Below are positions 16,164 to 24,811 of a DNA stretch of 38,485 bases, in pieces; the first letter of the stretch is position 1, and every line of letters starts with the position of its first letter. The stretch is from Xanthobacteraceae bacterium (GTDB lineage: Bacteria > Pseudomonadota > Alphaproteobacteria > Rhizobiales > Xanthobacteraceae), in assembly GCA_020441545.1 (NCBI GenBank), contig JAGRLZ010000210.1, forward strand, positions 1 through 38,485. Direction: 5' to 3'. A model generated the notes under the pieces. The model saw only the letters and a program-made list of their open reading frames with translations. It was not told where the DNA came from and did not search any database. Made by a program: the position numbers and the translations under genes.

Positions 16164-16391
16164 GTGGACGCCTTCTGATGCTGCAGGAACTGGGAGAATG
16201 CGAACGGCATTGCACCGACGATACGGCATTCGACAAGGATTTGCGGCCCCGTGACCGGGAAAGCGAACTCGTCGTGTCGATACAATTTTAGGCGACCCGG
16301 TTTTGCTGAATCAAGCGCCGATTTTGCGCTCTGCCGCACCGGCCGGCACATGCCGACGCGCTCCAAGACCGATACCCGCTTGCGCCATTGA

Positions 16392-16430
16392 CCCGCCAGT
16401 GCAGGATGATAGGAGAGGTTCCCTGGCGGG
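16392..16430 (+). promoter_or_regulatory. 8-bp dyad in ugd upstream region
   Basis: CCCGCCAG (16392-16399) and CTGGCGGG (16423-16430) form a perfect 8-bp inverted repeat around a 23-base loop, ending 26 bases before the ugd ATG. Its position suits an operator or a structured leader in the ugd message. No regulator is recognised. Confidence 0.4.
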
Positions 16431-16456
16431 ACTAATCAGCACTTGAAAGAACATCC

Positions 16457-17770
16457 ATGAAAATCGCGATGGTTGGCACGGGCTATGTCGGCCTGGTGTC
16501 GGGCGCATGCTTCGCCGACTTCGGTCATCACGTCACTTGCGTCGACAGGGATTCCGGGAAGATCGCCGCACTTCAGCGCGGCGAGATTCCCATTTTCGAA
16601 CCCGGCCTTGGCGATCTGGTCGCGACGAATGTCAGGTCCGGCCGCTTGCGGTTTTCAACCTCGATCTCCGAGGCGTTGGGCAACGCCGACGCGGTCTTCA
16701 TCGCGGTCGGGACGCCGTCGCGCCGCGGCGATGGCCATGCCGATCTCAGTTACGTCTACGCGGCCGCGCGGGAGATCGCGGTATCGGTGAAGGGCTTCAC
16801 CGTCGTCATCACCAAGTCGACGGTCCCGGTCGGCACCGGCGATGAGGTCGAGCGCCTGATTCGCGAGGTCAATCCGGACGCGGACATCGCGGTGGCCTCG
16901 AATCCGGAATTCCTGCGTGAAGGCGCCGCGATCCGCGACTTCAAGTTCCCGGACCGGATCGTCGTCGGCACCGAAGACGAACGCGCCCGCAAGGTGCTCG
17001 GCGACATCTACCGGCCGCTGTCCCTGAACCAGGCTCCGGTGATGTATACCGAGCGCCGCACCGCCGAACTTATCAAGTACGCGGCCAACGCCTTCCTGGC
17101 CACCAAGATCACCTTCATCAACGAGATCGCCGACCTGGCGGAGCGCGCCGGGATCGACGTGCAGGATGTCGCACGCGGCATCGGGCTCGACAACCGGATC
17201 GGATCGAAATTCCTTCATGCCGGCCCGGGGTTCGGCGGCTCCTGCTTCCCGAAGGATACCCGCGCGCTCCTGAAAATCGCCCAGGACCACGATGTCGCCT
17301 TGCGCATCGTCGATGCCGTGATCGCCGTCAACGACAATCGCAAGCGCGCCATGGCCCGCAAGGTTGCCCACGCGCTTGGCGGCGAGATCCGCGGCAGGAA
17401 GATCGCCGTGCTCGGGCTGACGTTCAAGCCGGACACCGACGACATGCGCGAGGCTCCCTCGATTCCGCTCATCATCGGCCTCACCGACATGGGCGCGGCG
17501 ATCTGTGCCTTCGACCCGGCGGGCATGGACCAGGCCAGGCGCGAACTGCCCGAGATCGCCTATGCAGAGGATGCCTATGCCTGCGCGCGCGATGCCGACG
17601 CGCTTGTGATCGTGACGGAATGGGTCCAGTTCCGCGCGCTCGATTTCGAGCGCCTGAAGCGGGAAATGCGGCAGCCGGTGATCGTCGACCTGCGAAATAT
17701 CTATCGGCGGCAGGACATGGAGGCGCTGGGCTTCGTCTATGCCAGCGTCGGGCGCCCGACGCGCCGGTAG
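16457..17770 (+). CDS. ugd: UDP-glucose 6-dehydrogenase
   Basis: A 437-residue NAD-dependent enzyme oxidising UDP-glucose to UDP-glucuronate. The N-terminal Rossmann motif is [20 protein letters not shown]. Further marks are [34 protein letters not shown], the catalytic GGSCFPKDT with Cys263, and [18 protein letters not shown] in the C-terminal domain. Length and all three domains are normal. The product feeds the UDP-glucuronate 4-epimerase encoded opposite it; the two genes end tail to tail with 41 bases between the stops. The surface-polysaccharide genes to its left fit a role in capsule, exopolysaccharide or LPS precursor supply. Confidence 0.96.
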   Translation: MKIAMVGTGYVGLVSGACFADFGHHVTCVDRDSGKIAALQRGEIPIFEPGLGDLVATNVRSGRLRFSTSISEALGNADAVFIAVGTPSRRGDGHADLSYVYAAAREIAVSVKGFTVVITKSTVPVGTGDEVERLIREVNPDADIAVASNPEFLREGAAIRDFKFPDRIVVGTEDERARKVLGDIYRPLSLNQAPVMYTERRTAELIKYAANAFLATKITFINEIADLAERAGIDVQDVARGIGLDNRIGSKFLHAGPGFGGSCFPKDTRALLKIAQDHDVALRIVDAVIAVNDNRKRAMARKVAHALGGEIRGRKIAVLGLTFKPDTDDMREAPSIPLIIGLTDMGAAICAFDPAGMDQARRELPEIAYAEDAYACARDADALVIVTEWVQFRALDFERLKREMRQPVIVDLRNIYRRQDMEALGFVYASVGRPTRR

Positions 17771-17811
17771 TCGAAGCGCTTCCGTCGCGCGGCGGACTCC
17801 AGCGGCCCCGG

Positions 17812-18838
17812 TTATCGGTTCTCCGTGTGGTCCCGATACCACGCCACGAAGCGCGCCACCCCCCTCGCGGACCGGGGTCCGCGGCCGGTAGTCGACCGCC
17901 CGCATCAGCGACGTCACGTCAGCATAGGTATGGTGCAATTCGCCGGGCTGGTCCGGCAGGAATTCGCGTATGGCCTTCTTGCCGACGGCGTCCTCGATGG
18001 CCTCGACATAGTCCATGAGCTGCACCGGGCTGCTGTTTCCGATGTTGAGAATGCGGAACGGCGCATTGCTGGTGGCGGGATCGGGATCGGCGGAGTCCCA
18101 TTGCGGATCAGGCTTCGCGATATCGTCGCTGACCCGGACCACGCCATCCACCAGGTCGTCGATATAGGTGAAATCGCGCACGTGCCGGCCGTGATTGAAC
18201 AGCTTGATCGGCCGGCCGGCGATGATGTTCCGCGTGAACTGGAACAGCGCCATGTCGGGCCGTCCCCACGGCCCATAGACCGTGAAGAACCGCAGGCCCG
18301 TCGTCGGCAGCCGGAACAGATGACTGTAGCTGTGCGCCATCAGTTCGTTGGCGCGCTTGGTCGCCGCGTAGAATTGCAAGGGGTGATCGGCGCCGTCATG
18401 CTCGCTGAACGGCAGCCGCGAATTCGCGCCATAGACGCTGCTGGTGCTGGCATAGACGAGGTGCGGCGCGGCGGCATGGCGGCACGCCTCGAGGATATTG
18501 GCAAAGCCGATCAGGTTGCTCTCGACATAGGCATGCGGATTTTCCAGGCTGTAGCGCACGCCGGCCTGCGCGGCGAGATGGATCACCCTGTCGAACGGAC
18601 CTTCCGCGAAGCACCGCTCCACCGCGGCGCGGTCCGCAAGGTCCGCCTCGTGGAAGCGATACGGAGCGCCGCGGTCGGCGGCGACCCGGTCGAGAACGCC
18701 GAGCCGCGCCCGCTTGAGCGCCGGATCGTAATAGTCGTTGACGTTGTCGAACCCGACCACGGAGTCGCCGCGCTCCAGCAGGCGCTTCGCCGTGTGAAAG
18801 CCGATGAAGCCGGCATGTCCGGTGACAAGAACGCGCAT
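17812..18838 (-). CDS. UDP-glucuronate 4-epimerase, with +1 frameshift near the C-terminus
   Basis: An extended SDR epimerase converting UDP-GlcA to UDP-GalA. It has the Rossmann motif [20 protein letters not shown], the family-specific [36 protein letters not shown], the catalytic YAATK and [18 protein letters not shown]. At about residue 325 the reading frame breaks at a run of six C on the plus strand (17859-17864). With five, the protein would end in a normal tail ([18 protein letters not shown]) and stop with TAA at 17812-17814. As written, the frame runs on antisense through ugd to 16655, giving a 727-residue product, which is implausible. The span is 1027 bases, one more than a multiple of three. 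This is either a sequencing error or a real homopolymer shift. Homologous to S. meliloti LpsL. Confidence 0.85.
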
Positions 18839-18911
18839 GGGAATCCTTTCTGCCGCGGACCGTTCCCGATCCACATCAACACGGCCGTCCCCTGAACCGG
18901 GGGACATGGCG

Positions 18912-18951
18912 TTGGCCTTTCTGGAAGCCTTTTGGCCTTTCTGGAAGTCTT
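18912..18951. repeat. 20-base tandem duplication
   Basis: Two adjacent 20-base units (18912-18931 and 18932-18951), each beginning TTGGCCTTTCTGGAAG, identical at 19 of 20 positions. They lie in the 352-base non-coding stretch 18839-19190 between the epimerase and the CoA transferase, which otherwise shows no credible gene. Confidence 0.8.
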
Positions 18952-19165
18952 GCCGGACAAATTCAACTGCTCGCTTCCGCACGATGCAATGAAACGCGGC
19001 AACGTGAACCTGAAACGGCGATGCAATCAACGGCCGCCCGAACTGCATCCGCAAATGCCGAAGCACCCTCGACAAGATCGGCGAGGTTCGCCACTCTTCC
19101 CCGTCGCCGCCCTCGCCAGGTCCGCAACCGAAACATTCCGCCGCCGGATCATCCCCGATCGTCCC

Positions 19166-19193
19166 GGAGCCCTGCCATGGGAGCCCTGCCATG
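19166..19193 (+). repeat. 14-base tandem duplication carrying RBS and start codon
   Basis: GGAGCCCTGCCATG occurs twice in direct succession (19166-19179 and 19180-19193). Each unit holds GGAG, a 7-base spacer and ATG. The second ATG starts the CoA transferase. The first opens a five-codon frame (MGALP) whose TGA overlaps the second ATG as ATGA. Confidence 0.85.
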
Positions 19194-20381
19194 ACTTTCC
19201 CGCGCGCCTCGCAGGCCCTCGCCCGCTTCACCGTGCTCGACCTGACGCGGGTGCGCTCGGGGCCGACCTGCGTGCGGCAGCTGGCCGACTGGGGCGCCAA
19301 CGTCGTCAAGATCGACGCCCTGAGCGATTCGAACGGCGAGCAGCCGGGCGGGCCGCGCCGTGGCTCGGATTTCCAGAACCTGCATCGCAACAAGCGGGCG
19401 ATGGCGCTGAACCTCAAGAATCCGGAGGGGCTCGCGGTGTTCCTGCGGCTTGCGGCGAAAGCGGACGTGGTGGTCGAGAATTTCCGCCCCGACGTCAAGG
19501 CGCGGCTCGGCATCGACTACGACAGCCTGCGCGAGGTCAACCCGCGGATCGTCTATGGCAGCATCTCCGGATTCGGCCAGGACGGCCCCTATCACAAGCG
19601 GCCCGGCTTCGATCAGATCGCGCAAGGCATGGGCGGGCTGATGTCGATCACCGGGGCGCCGGGCGGCGGCCCGATGCGGGCCGGCATTCCGGTCGCGGAC
19701 CTCACCGCCGGGCTGTTCTGCGCGCTGGGTATCCTCACCGCCCTTCTGGAGCGCGATGTCTCCGGGGAAGGCCAATGGGTGCAGACCTCGCTGCTGCAGG
19801 CGCAGGTCTTCATGCTGGATTTCCAGGCCGCCCGCTGGCTGATGGAACGGCAGGTCGCGGGCCAGGCCGGCAACAATCACCCCACCAGCATCCCGACCGG
19901 CGTATTCCGTACCGCGGACGGCTTCATCAACATCGCCACCACCGGCGGCAAGATCTGGGAGCGCTGCGCCGAGGCGCTGGGCGCGCCCGAATGGATCACG
20001 GACCCCGACTACGCCACCGCGTCGGCGCGCTCCACCAACCGCAACGCCCTCAATGCCGCCATCGAGGCCCGCACGGTCGCGCGCCCGACCGCGGAATGGG
20101 TGCCCCTGCTCAACGACGCCGGCGTGCCCTGCGGGCCGATCTATCGCATCGACGAAGTGTTCGCCGACGAACAGGTGCGGCATCTCGCCCTTGCGCAGGA
20201 CGCGCCGGGCGAGGACGACCGTCCGATCACCCTGGTCGGCCAGCCCGTGACCCTGTCGCGCACACCAAGCCGGATCGCCGCCCGGCCGCCGGATTTCGGC
20301 GAACAGACGGCCGACATTCTCACCGAGTTCGGCTTCGCGGCCGATGAGATCGCCGGACTGAAGGCACGGAACGTCGTCTGA
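19191..20381 (+). CDS. class III CoA transferase (CaiB/BaiF family)
   Basis: A 396-residue CaiB/BaiF-type CoA transferase. It has [78 protein letters not shown] and [10 protein letters not shown], with the Asp near residue 170 that forms the aspartyl-CoA anhydride. Such enzymes move CoA between carboxylic acids. The acid is unknown; the TRAP transporter 340 bases downstream on the same strand makes an imported carboxylate the natural candidate. GGAG lies 7 bases before ATG 19191, within a 14-base tandem duplication that also makes an upstream ATG with a five-codon frame. Length is normal. Confidence 0.93.
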   Translation: MTFPRASQALARFTVLDLTRVRSGPTCVRQLADWGANVVKIDALSDSNGEQPGGPRRGSDFQNLHRNKRAMALNLKNPEGLAVFLRLAAKADVVVENFRPDVKARLGIDYDSLREVNPRIVYGSISGFGQDGPYHKRPGFDQIAQGMGGLMSITGAPGGGPMRAGIPVADLTAGLFCALGILTALLERDVSGEGQWVQTSLLQAQVFMLDFQAARWLMERQVAGQAGNNHPTSIPTGVFRTADGFINIATTGGKIWERCAEALGAPEWITDPDYATASARSTNRNALNAAIEARTVARPTAEWVPLLNDAGVPCGPIYRIDEVFADEQVRHLALAQDAPGEDDRPITLVGQPVTLSRTPSRIAARPPDFGEQTADILTEFGFAADEIAGLKARNVV

Positions 20382-20390
20382 AGGTCGTCT

Positions 20391-20415
20391 GGCAGGCTGT
20401 TGAAAACATCCTGCC
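20391..20415 (+). terminator. weak hairpin after the CoA transferase
   Basis: GGCAGG (20391-20396) and CCTGCC (20410-20415) form a 6-bp stem with a 13-base loop, 10 bases after the CaiB-type gene. There is no T-run, so it may be only a message-end structure. The remaining bases to 20718 hold no credible gene. GCAGGCTGTTGA within it also occurs at 11551-11562. Confidence 0.3.
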
Positions 20416-20620
20416 GGGTGGCCCTTTCTCGGGTGCGAAGGAATGGCCCCGAACGGGACCGGCGATCGGTTCGGGCAACGGGGCAGACCACCGACGCAAG
20501 CACGTAGCGCCGGCCTGGTCGTTGCCTGTTCGACACCGACGGTAACCGGCAACGACGGCAGGTCCGGTCCGGACAGATCGTCGCGGCCTTGAGAATGCCC
20601 CCTATTGAAAGTCTGCCAGG

Positions 20621-20651
20621 TTGACATCACGATGCGCTGACTGAACTATGT
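20621..20651 (+). promoter_or_regulatory. possible promoter for the TRAP operon
   Basis: TTGACA (20621-20626) matches a -35 box, and CTATGT (20646-20651) resembles the alphaproteobacterial -10. The spacing of 19 is longer than ideal. It lies about 70-100 bases upstream of the small permease start. Sequence match only. Confidence 0.3.
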
Positions 20652-20718
20652 CCGCAAAAAAGAACGGTTGCCAAAAGACGGATTGATCTCGCCAGCGGCG
20701 CAGATGAGGAGGGGTGCG

Positions 20719-21240
20719 ATGGTCGGCAGATTGCTCGGAGGAGCCTCGACGCTGCTGGCGTGGATCGGCGGCCTCGGCCTGGTTCTGATGATGCTCCACA
20801 TCACCGCCGACGTCATCGCGCGCTATATCTTCAGTGCGCCGCTTCATGGAACCGTCGAGATCGTTTCCGCCTACTACATGGTCGCCGTGGTGTTCCTGCC
20901 GCTCGCCATGATCGAGCGGGTCAACGGACACATCGTCGTCGAACTCGTCACGCAACACTTTCCGCGACGCTTGCAGGAAATCCTGATCGCCGTTGTCGCT
21001 TTGCTGTCCGCCGCCTACTTCGTGGCATTTACCTGGCAGACATGGGGCGACGCGATGAAGAAATACGCGGTCGGCGAGGAAGCGCTGGGGACCGTCTCCA
21101 TCGTGGTCTGGCCGACGCGATTCTATCTTCCGATCGGCTGCGGCCTGCTCGCTCTCGTCCTGGTGCATAAGGCGTTTCGCCTTTTCGCCGGAGACCACAC
21201 CGTTCTCGCCTCCCAGGACCACACCAAGCTGCCGGACTAA
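20719..21240 (+). CDS. TRAP transporter small permease (DctQ family)
   Basis: A 173-residue, four-helix membrane protein of the DctQ family. Helices are visible at about residues 8-30 (LLAWIGGLGLVLMMLHI), 45-70 (EIVSAYYMVAVVFLPLAMI), 90-110 (ILIAVVALLSAAYFVAFTW) and 130-155 (FYLPIGCGLLALVLVHKAF). With DctM and DctP it imports an organic acid using a sodium or proton gradient. GAGGAGG a few bases upstream supports ATG 20719; upstream in-frame starts at 20668 and 20704 lack such a site. It is the first gene of the operon Q-M-P. Confidence 0.9.
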   Translation: MVGRLLGGASTLLAWIGGLGLVLMMLHITADVIARYIFSAPLHGTVEIVSAYYMVAVVFLPLAMIERVNGHIVVELVTQHFPRRLQEILIAVVALLSAAYFVAFTWQTWGDAMKKYAVGEEALGTVSIVVWPTRFYLPIGCGLLALVLVHKAFRLFAGDHTVLASQDHTKLPD

Positions 21241-21312
21241 CCATCGGCCCGCGCCGATCCCCGCCATCCCGCCGAGCCCGCCTCACGCGCCAACAAAAAA
21301 GGAATGCACTGC

Positions 21313-22620
21313 ATGGATGACCTGACGCTGAGCTGGATCGTGCTCGGGTTGCTCATTGTGCTGCTGCTGCTGCGCGTGCCGGTCGCGGTCGCGCTGGGCG
21401 GGCTGTCGTTCTGCGGAATCTGGATGATTGTCGGACCGCGATCGGCATGGGGCATCCTGACCACGGTGCCTTACGATTTCATCTCGCACTGGACCTTGAG
21501 TTCGGTGCCGATGTTCCTGCTGATGGGCTATGTCTGCTTCCACTCACGGCTAACCGACGGGTTGTTCAGGGTGACACGAAGCTGGCTGTCGTGGATGCCC
21601 GGCGGCCTCGCGGTGGCGTCGGTCGGCGGCGCCGCCGGCTTTTCCGCCGTGACCGGCTCGTCGCTGGCCTGTGCCGCCGCCATGGGCCGCATCGCCATCC
21701 CGGAAATGCTGAAAAGCAATTACGACAAGGGGCTCGCCGCCGGCACCGTCGCGGTGGCCGGCACCATCGGGTCGATGATCCCGCCAAGCATTCTTCTGCT
21801 GGTGTTCGGCATCTATGCCGAGGTGCCGATCAGCAAGCTGTTCATCGCCGGCGTGGTCCCGGGCGTGCTGAGCGCGGTGCTCTACAGCGCCATGATCATC
21901 CTGCGCGTGAAGCTCAATCCGTCGCTGGCGCCGGCGGCGGCCGAGAAGGTCACCTGGGCCGACCGCTTTGGATCGTTCCGCGGCACCTGGCCGGTCATCA
22001 CGCTGATCATCGGCGTGTTCGGCGGCCTGTTCGGCGGCATCTTCACCCCGACGGAAGCGGGCGGGGTCGGCGCATTCCTTGCCTTCGTGATCGGCTTCGC
22101 ACAGCGATCGCTGACGCTTGAGAAGATCAAGCTGGCATTGCAGGAAACCCTGGTGACCACGGGCGCGATCTTCATCATCGCCATCGGCGCGATGCTGCTC
22201 ACCCGCTTTCTCGCTTTGTCGGGATTTACGGAATTCATCTCCGAAGTCGTGGTGGAAGGCCAGGTCAGCCCGCTGCTGCTCATCGTCGGCACCATGGCGG
22301 TGCTGCTGTTCCTCGGCTGCTTCCTCGATCCGATCGGCATCATGCTGCTCACCCTGCCGGTGTTCCTGCCGACGGTCGAGCATCTGCACATCAACCTGAT
22401 CTGGTACGGGATCCTGATGACCAAGCTTCTGGAGATCGGGCTGATTACACCGCCGGTCGGACTGAACGTCTTCGTCATCAAGGGCATCGTCGGCGACACG
22501 ATCCCGATCGAGGCGATCTTCAAGGGCGTGCTGTGGTTCCTGGCGGTCGACCTGTTCTGCGTCGTGCTTTTGGTCGCATTTCCCCAGATTTCGCTGTTCC
22601 TGCCCGGCCTGCTGGGCTAA
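21313..22620 (+). CDS. TRAP transporter large permease (DctM family)
   Basis: A 435-residue membrane protein with about 12 hydrophobic segments and DctM signatures such as GGAAGFSAVTGSSLACAAAM, AGTIGSMIPPSILLLVFG, GGIFTPTEAGGVGAFLAF, FLGCFLDPIGIMLLTLPVF and IGLITPPVGLNVFVIKGI. It forms the translocation channel of the TRAP system. AAGGA lies about 10 bases before ATG 21313; ATG 21304 is too close to that site. It starts 72 bases after the small permease stop and is followed 49 bases later by the binding-protein gene. Confidence 0.94.
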   Translation: MDDLTLSWIVLGLLIVLLLLRVPVAVALGGLSFCGIWMIVGPRSAWGILTTVPYDFISHWTLSSVPMFLLMGYVCFHSRLTDGLFRVTRSWLSWMPGGLAVASVGGAAGFSAVTGSSLACAAAMGRIAIPEMLKSNYDKGLAAGTVAVAGTIGSMIPPSILLLVFGIYAEVPISKLFIAGVVPGVLSAVLYSAMIILRVKLNPSLAPAAAEKVTWADRFGSFRGTWPVITLIIGVFGGLFGGIFTPTEAGGVGAFLAFVIGFAQRSLTLEKIKLALQETLVTTGAIFIIAIGAMLLTRFLALSGFTEFISEVVVEGQVSPLLLIVGTMAVLLFLGCFLDPIGIMLLTLPVFLPTVEHLHINLIWYGILMTKLLEIGLITPPVGLNVFVIKGIVGDTIPIEAIFKGVLWFLAVDLFCVVLLVAFPQISLFLPGLLG

Positions 22621-22669
22621 CGGAACCCATCGCGTGTGAAACAAAAATTATCAAGGGAGGAAGTATCTG

Positions 22670-23794
22670 ATGAGAATAGTACTGATGGCGTCGGTCCTTG
22701 GGCTTGCGGCGAGCATTGCGGCTCCCGCTTCGGCCACATCGCTCAAGGCGGTGCATTATGTATCCACCAAGCATCCGATCGGCATCGGGTATGAGGATTT
22801 CGCCAAGGAGCTGAAGAAGGACAGCAACGGCTCGCTCACGGTCCGCGTCTTCCCCGGCGAATCGCTGCTCGCCGCCAAGGCGATCTCGGACGGCCTGCGC
22901 GATCAGGTCGCCGATGTCGGCTTCACGACCATGACCTACACGCCGTCCTACTATCCGCACAGCATCCTGCTGAACGACCTCGCCATGGTCGGCAAGGATG
23001 ACATGGCCGCGACCTTCGCGATCACCGAGCTGTTCACGATGCACTGCAAGCCGTGCCTCGAGGAGTTCGCCAAGCAGAACCAGGTGTTCACCAGCGGGAT
23101 GAGCACGGCACCTTACGTCCTCATCGCCAAGGGCGACCTCAACTCGGCGGACAAGATCAAGGGCAAGAAGCTGCGCGCCGCCGGCTCGCTGTGGGATCGC
23201 TTTGCCAGATCGGTCGGCGCCACGGGCGTCAACGTGCCGTCGTCGGAAATCTATGAGTCGCTGTCGCGCGGCATCATCGATGCCGCGATCTACGCGGTCG
23301 GCGGCCTGAAGTCGCACGGTCTTGCCGACGTCGCCAGCCAGGTGGTGCAGCTCAACCTCGGCTCGTTCCGCTGCGGCAGCCTGTACTCCTTCAACACCGA
23401 CACCTGGGCAAAATTCACGCCCGAACAGCGAACGGCGGTCTTCAAGGCGGTTTCGGTCGCTGTGGTGCGCACGGTGAACGAGTATCACAAGGCCGACAAG
23501 GATGCGCTGGAACTGGCGAAGAAGAAGAACATCCCGGTGGTCCAGCCCGACCCGAGCCTGGCGAAGGAACGCGAAGCCTTCGTCGAGAAGGATCTTCCGG
23601 GCATCATCAAGAACGCCGAGGACAAGCTCGGGATCAAGAATGCCAAGGAATTCGTCAGCAAGTACAAGGAGCTGATCGCGAAATATGACGGGCTGGTGAA
23701 GCCGATCGAGAACGATCCGGCCAAGCTCAGCGCGCTGCTCTACACCGAGATTTTCGCCAAGCTCGATCCGAAAACCTACGGGGTGAAGAAGTAA
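22670..23794 (+). CDS. TRAP transporter substrate-binding protein (DctP family)
   Basis: A 374-residue periplasmic solute-binding protein. A Sec signal peptide is visible (MRIVLMASVLGLAASIAAPA, cleavage near residue 23 after SA). The mature part begins with a beta strand (LKAVHYVSTKHPIGIGYEDF), then FAKELKKDSNGSLTVRVFPG, and includes GKKLRAAGSLWDRFARSVGA and SSEIYESLSRGIIDA, typical of the family. The conserved Arg that pairs with the ligand carboxylate is probably in KKLRAAG. The ligand is unknown. AGGGAGG precedes the ATG. Last gene of the Q-M-P operon, followed by a strong terminator. Confidence 0.93.
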   Translation: MRIVLMASVLGLAASIAAPASATSLKAVHYVSTKHPIGIGYEDFAKELKKDSNGSLTVRVFPGESLLAAKAISDGLRDQVADVGFTTMTYTPSYYPHSILLNDLAMVGKDDMAATFAITELFTMHCKPCLEEFAKQNQVFTSGMSTAPYVLIAKGDLNSADKIKGKKLRAAGSLWDRFARSVGATGVNVPSSEIYESLSRGIIDAAIYAVGGLKSHGLADVASQVVQLNLGSFRCGSLYSFNTDTWAKFTPEQRTAVFKAVSVAVVRTVNEYHKADKDALELAKKKNIPVVQPDPSLAKEREAFVEKDLPGIIKNAEDKLGIKNAKEFVSKYKELIAKYDGLVKPIENDPAKLSALLYTEIFAKLDPKTYGVKK

Positions 23795-23822
23795 GGCCAA
23801 TCGCGGAACAACACCGCGCTCG

Positions 23823-23864
23823 AGGCGCCGCCGTGCCCGTTTCGCATGGCGGCGCCTTTGTTTT
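23823..23864 (+). terminator. rho-independent terminator of the TRAP operon
   Basis: A perfect 9-bp GC stem, GGCGCCGCC (23824-23832) with GGCGGCGCC (23848-23856), extended by one A-T pair, with a 15-base loop and followed by TTTGTTTT. It lies 29 bases after the dctP-like stop. Confidence 0.85.
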
Positions 23865-23906
23865 GGCCGGACACCGGCATCCGTCGTTTTGGCCGGACAC
23901 CGGCAT
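23860..23906. repeat. 21-base direct repeat, period 26
   Basis: A 21-base unit beginning GTTTTGGCCGGACACCGG occurs at 23860-23880 and again at 23886-23906 with no mismatch. The first copy includes the T-tract of the TRAP terminator. The surrounding 23795-24145 has no credible gene. Confidence 0.8.
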
Positions 23907-24010
23907 TCACCGGCCCGGACCCGCCCCACCTTGCCTCCCCCGTCAGGCTCCGGGTTCCCTCATTTGCCCCCGGCCCCTTTCGGTCTTTCGGCCTGGCTGC
24001 GGCCGCCATT

Positions 24011-24054
24011 CACCCTGAACGAAGAGACCTCGCACCCTGAACGAACGGACCTCG
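24011..24054. repeat. 22-base tandem duplication
   Basis: Adjacent units 24011-24032 and 24033-24054, each beginning CACCCTGAACGAA and ending GACCTCG, match at 20 of 22 positions. They lie 92-135 bases upstream of the small membrane protein gene. Confidence 0.8.
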
Positions 24055-24145
24055 AACCGATTCCGCCGTCGCGCGACAAAGAAAGAGAGGAACCAATTCG
24101 TGCGCAGACGATTGGCGTCACGTATCAGGGTCGGGCGGGTGTATC

Positions 24146-24625
24146 GTGTTCATTGTCAAATATTTCCTTTATGTCGGTCTGGCGCTCTTCGGGGCGATCT
24201 GGGGCGTGGATGCCTGGATCGGCGCGCCCGCGCCCGAGCCAGCCGCGTCTCAATCGCATATCGTGACCGCCCTGAAGGAATTCGCCCACCGCGGTGAAGG
24301 CTCCTCAAGCTATCGCTCGGCCTATCAATACGCGGTCCGCGAGCCGGCACGGACGGCGCCGGTCGCTTTCGCGACCACCGCCGACAACGGCATGGCGCAA
24401 CTGGCGCAGGTCGCCGACAGCCGTGCCGAAATGAGCGATGCAAAGCCTGCCGCCAAACGGGACGCTGCTGCCCGGAAACCGGCCATCCACCACAGGCGGG
24501 CCGCATCACGCGCCCGGGGCTCGACCCGGAACCAGGTTGCTTCGTCCCGCTCCCGGTACGGATCCGTCCGGATGGTGGAGAATGCCTCGTCCCAGGACGA
24601 CGGATTGTTCACGCTGTTCCGCTAG
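24146..24625 (+). CDS. small hypothetical protein with N-terminal membrane anchor
   Basis: 159 residues that I do not recognise. One hydrophobic helix spans about residues 5-24 (YFLYVGLALFGAIWGVDAWI), followed by an Ala/Pro linker. The long remainder is polar and Ala/Arg-rich and probably disordered, with basic stretches (PAAKRDAAARKP, HHRRAASRARGSTRN). It could be an envelope or DNA/nucleoid-associated anchor; nothing supports a specific function. The start is GTG 24146 after GGGCGGGT. The stop TAG at 24623-24625 is the first three bases of a palindromic repeat, so the C-terminus may have been set by that element. It is isolated between the TRAP operon and a crotonase gene. Confidence 0.6.
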   Translation: MFIVKYFLYVGLALFGAIWGVDAWIGAPAPEPAASQSHIVTALKEFAHRGEGSSSYRSAYQYAVREPARTAPVAFATTADNGMAQLAQVADSRAEMSDAKPAAKRDAAARKPAIHHRRAASRARGSTRNQVASSRSRYGSVRMVENASSQDDGLFTLFR

Positions 24626-24727
24626 AACGCTTTCGCGCGAAGCGGGCGCCGGTTCGCGTCAAGAAAACGCATTCAAACAAAGATACAGAGCCCCGCTCCG
24701 ATTTGATCGGAACGGAAACGGCGCTGG
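24622..24727. repeat. palindromic intergenic repeat, family 1 copy 3
   Basis: Aligns with the copy at 10268 over its full 105 bases. It starts CTAGAACGCTTTCGCGCGAA, contains CGGTTCGCGTCAAGAAAACG, and ends in a nested hairpin with outer arms CAGAGCC (24686-24692)/GGCGCTG (24720-24726) and inner arms GCTCCGAT (24695-24702)/ATCGGAAC (24706-24713), each with one mismatch. It supplies the stop codon of the preceding gene. Confidence 0.75.
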
Positions 24728-24811
24728 CGTTCGAGCCGTTGAAATCGGAGCGACCGGGGCCTGGCGTTTGACCGCTCCCGCCCCGGGGGCCATCGCCGGT
24801 CCGGCGGGAAG

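Noticed and set aside
16655-19513. 952-residue minus-strand reading frame
   Set aside because: It merges the epimerase with antisense ugd because of the C6 frameshift, plus non-coding DNA upstream; only 17812-18838 has homology.
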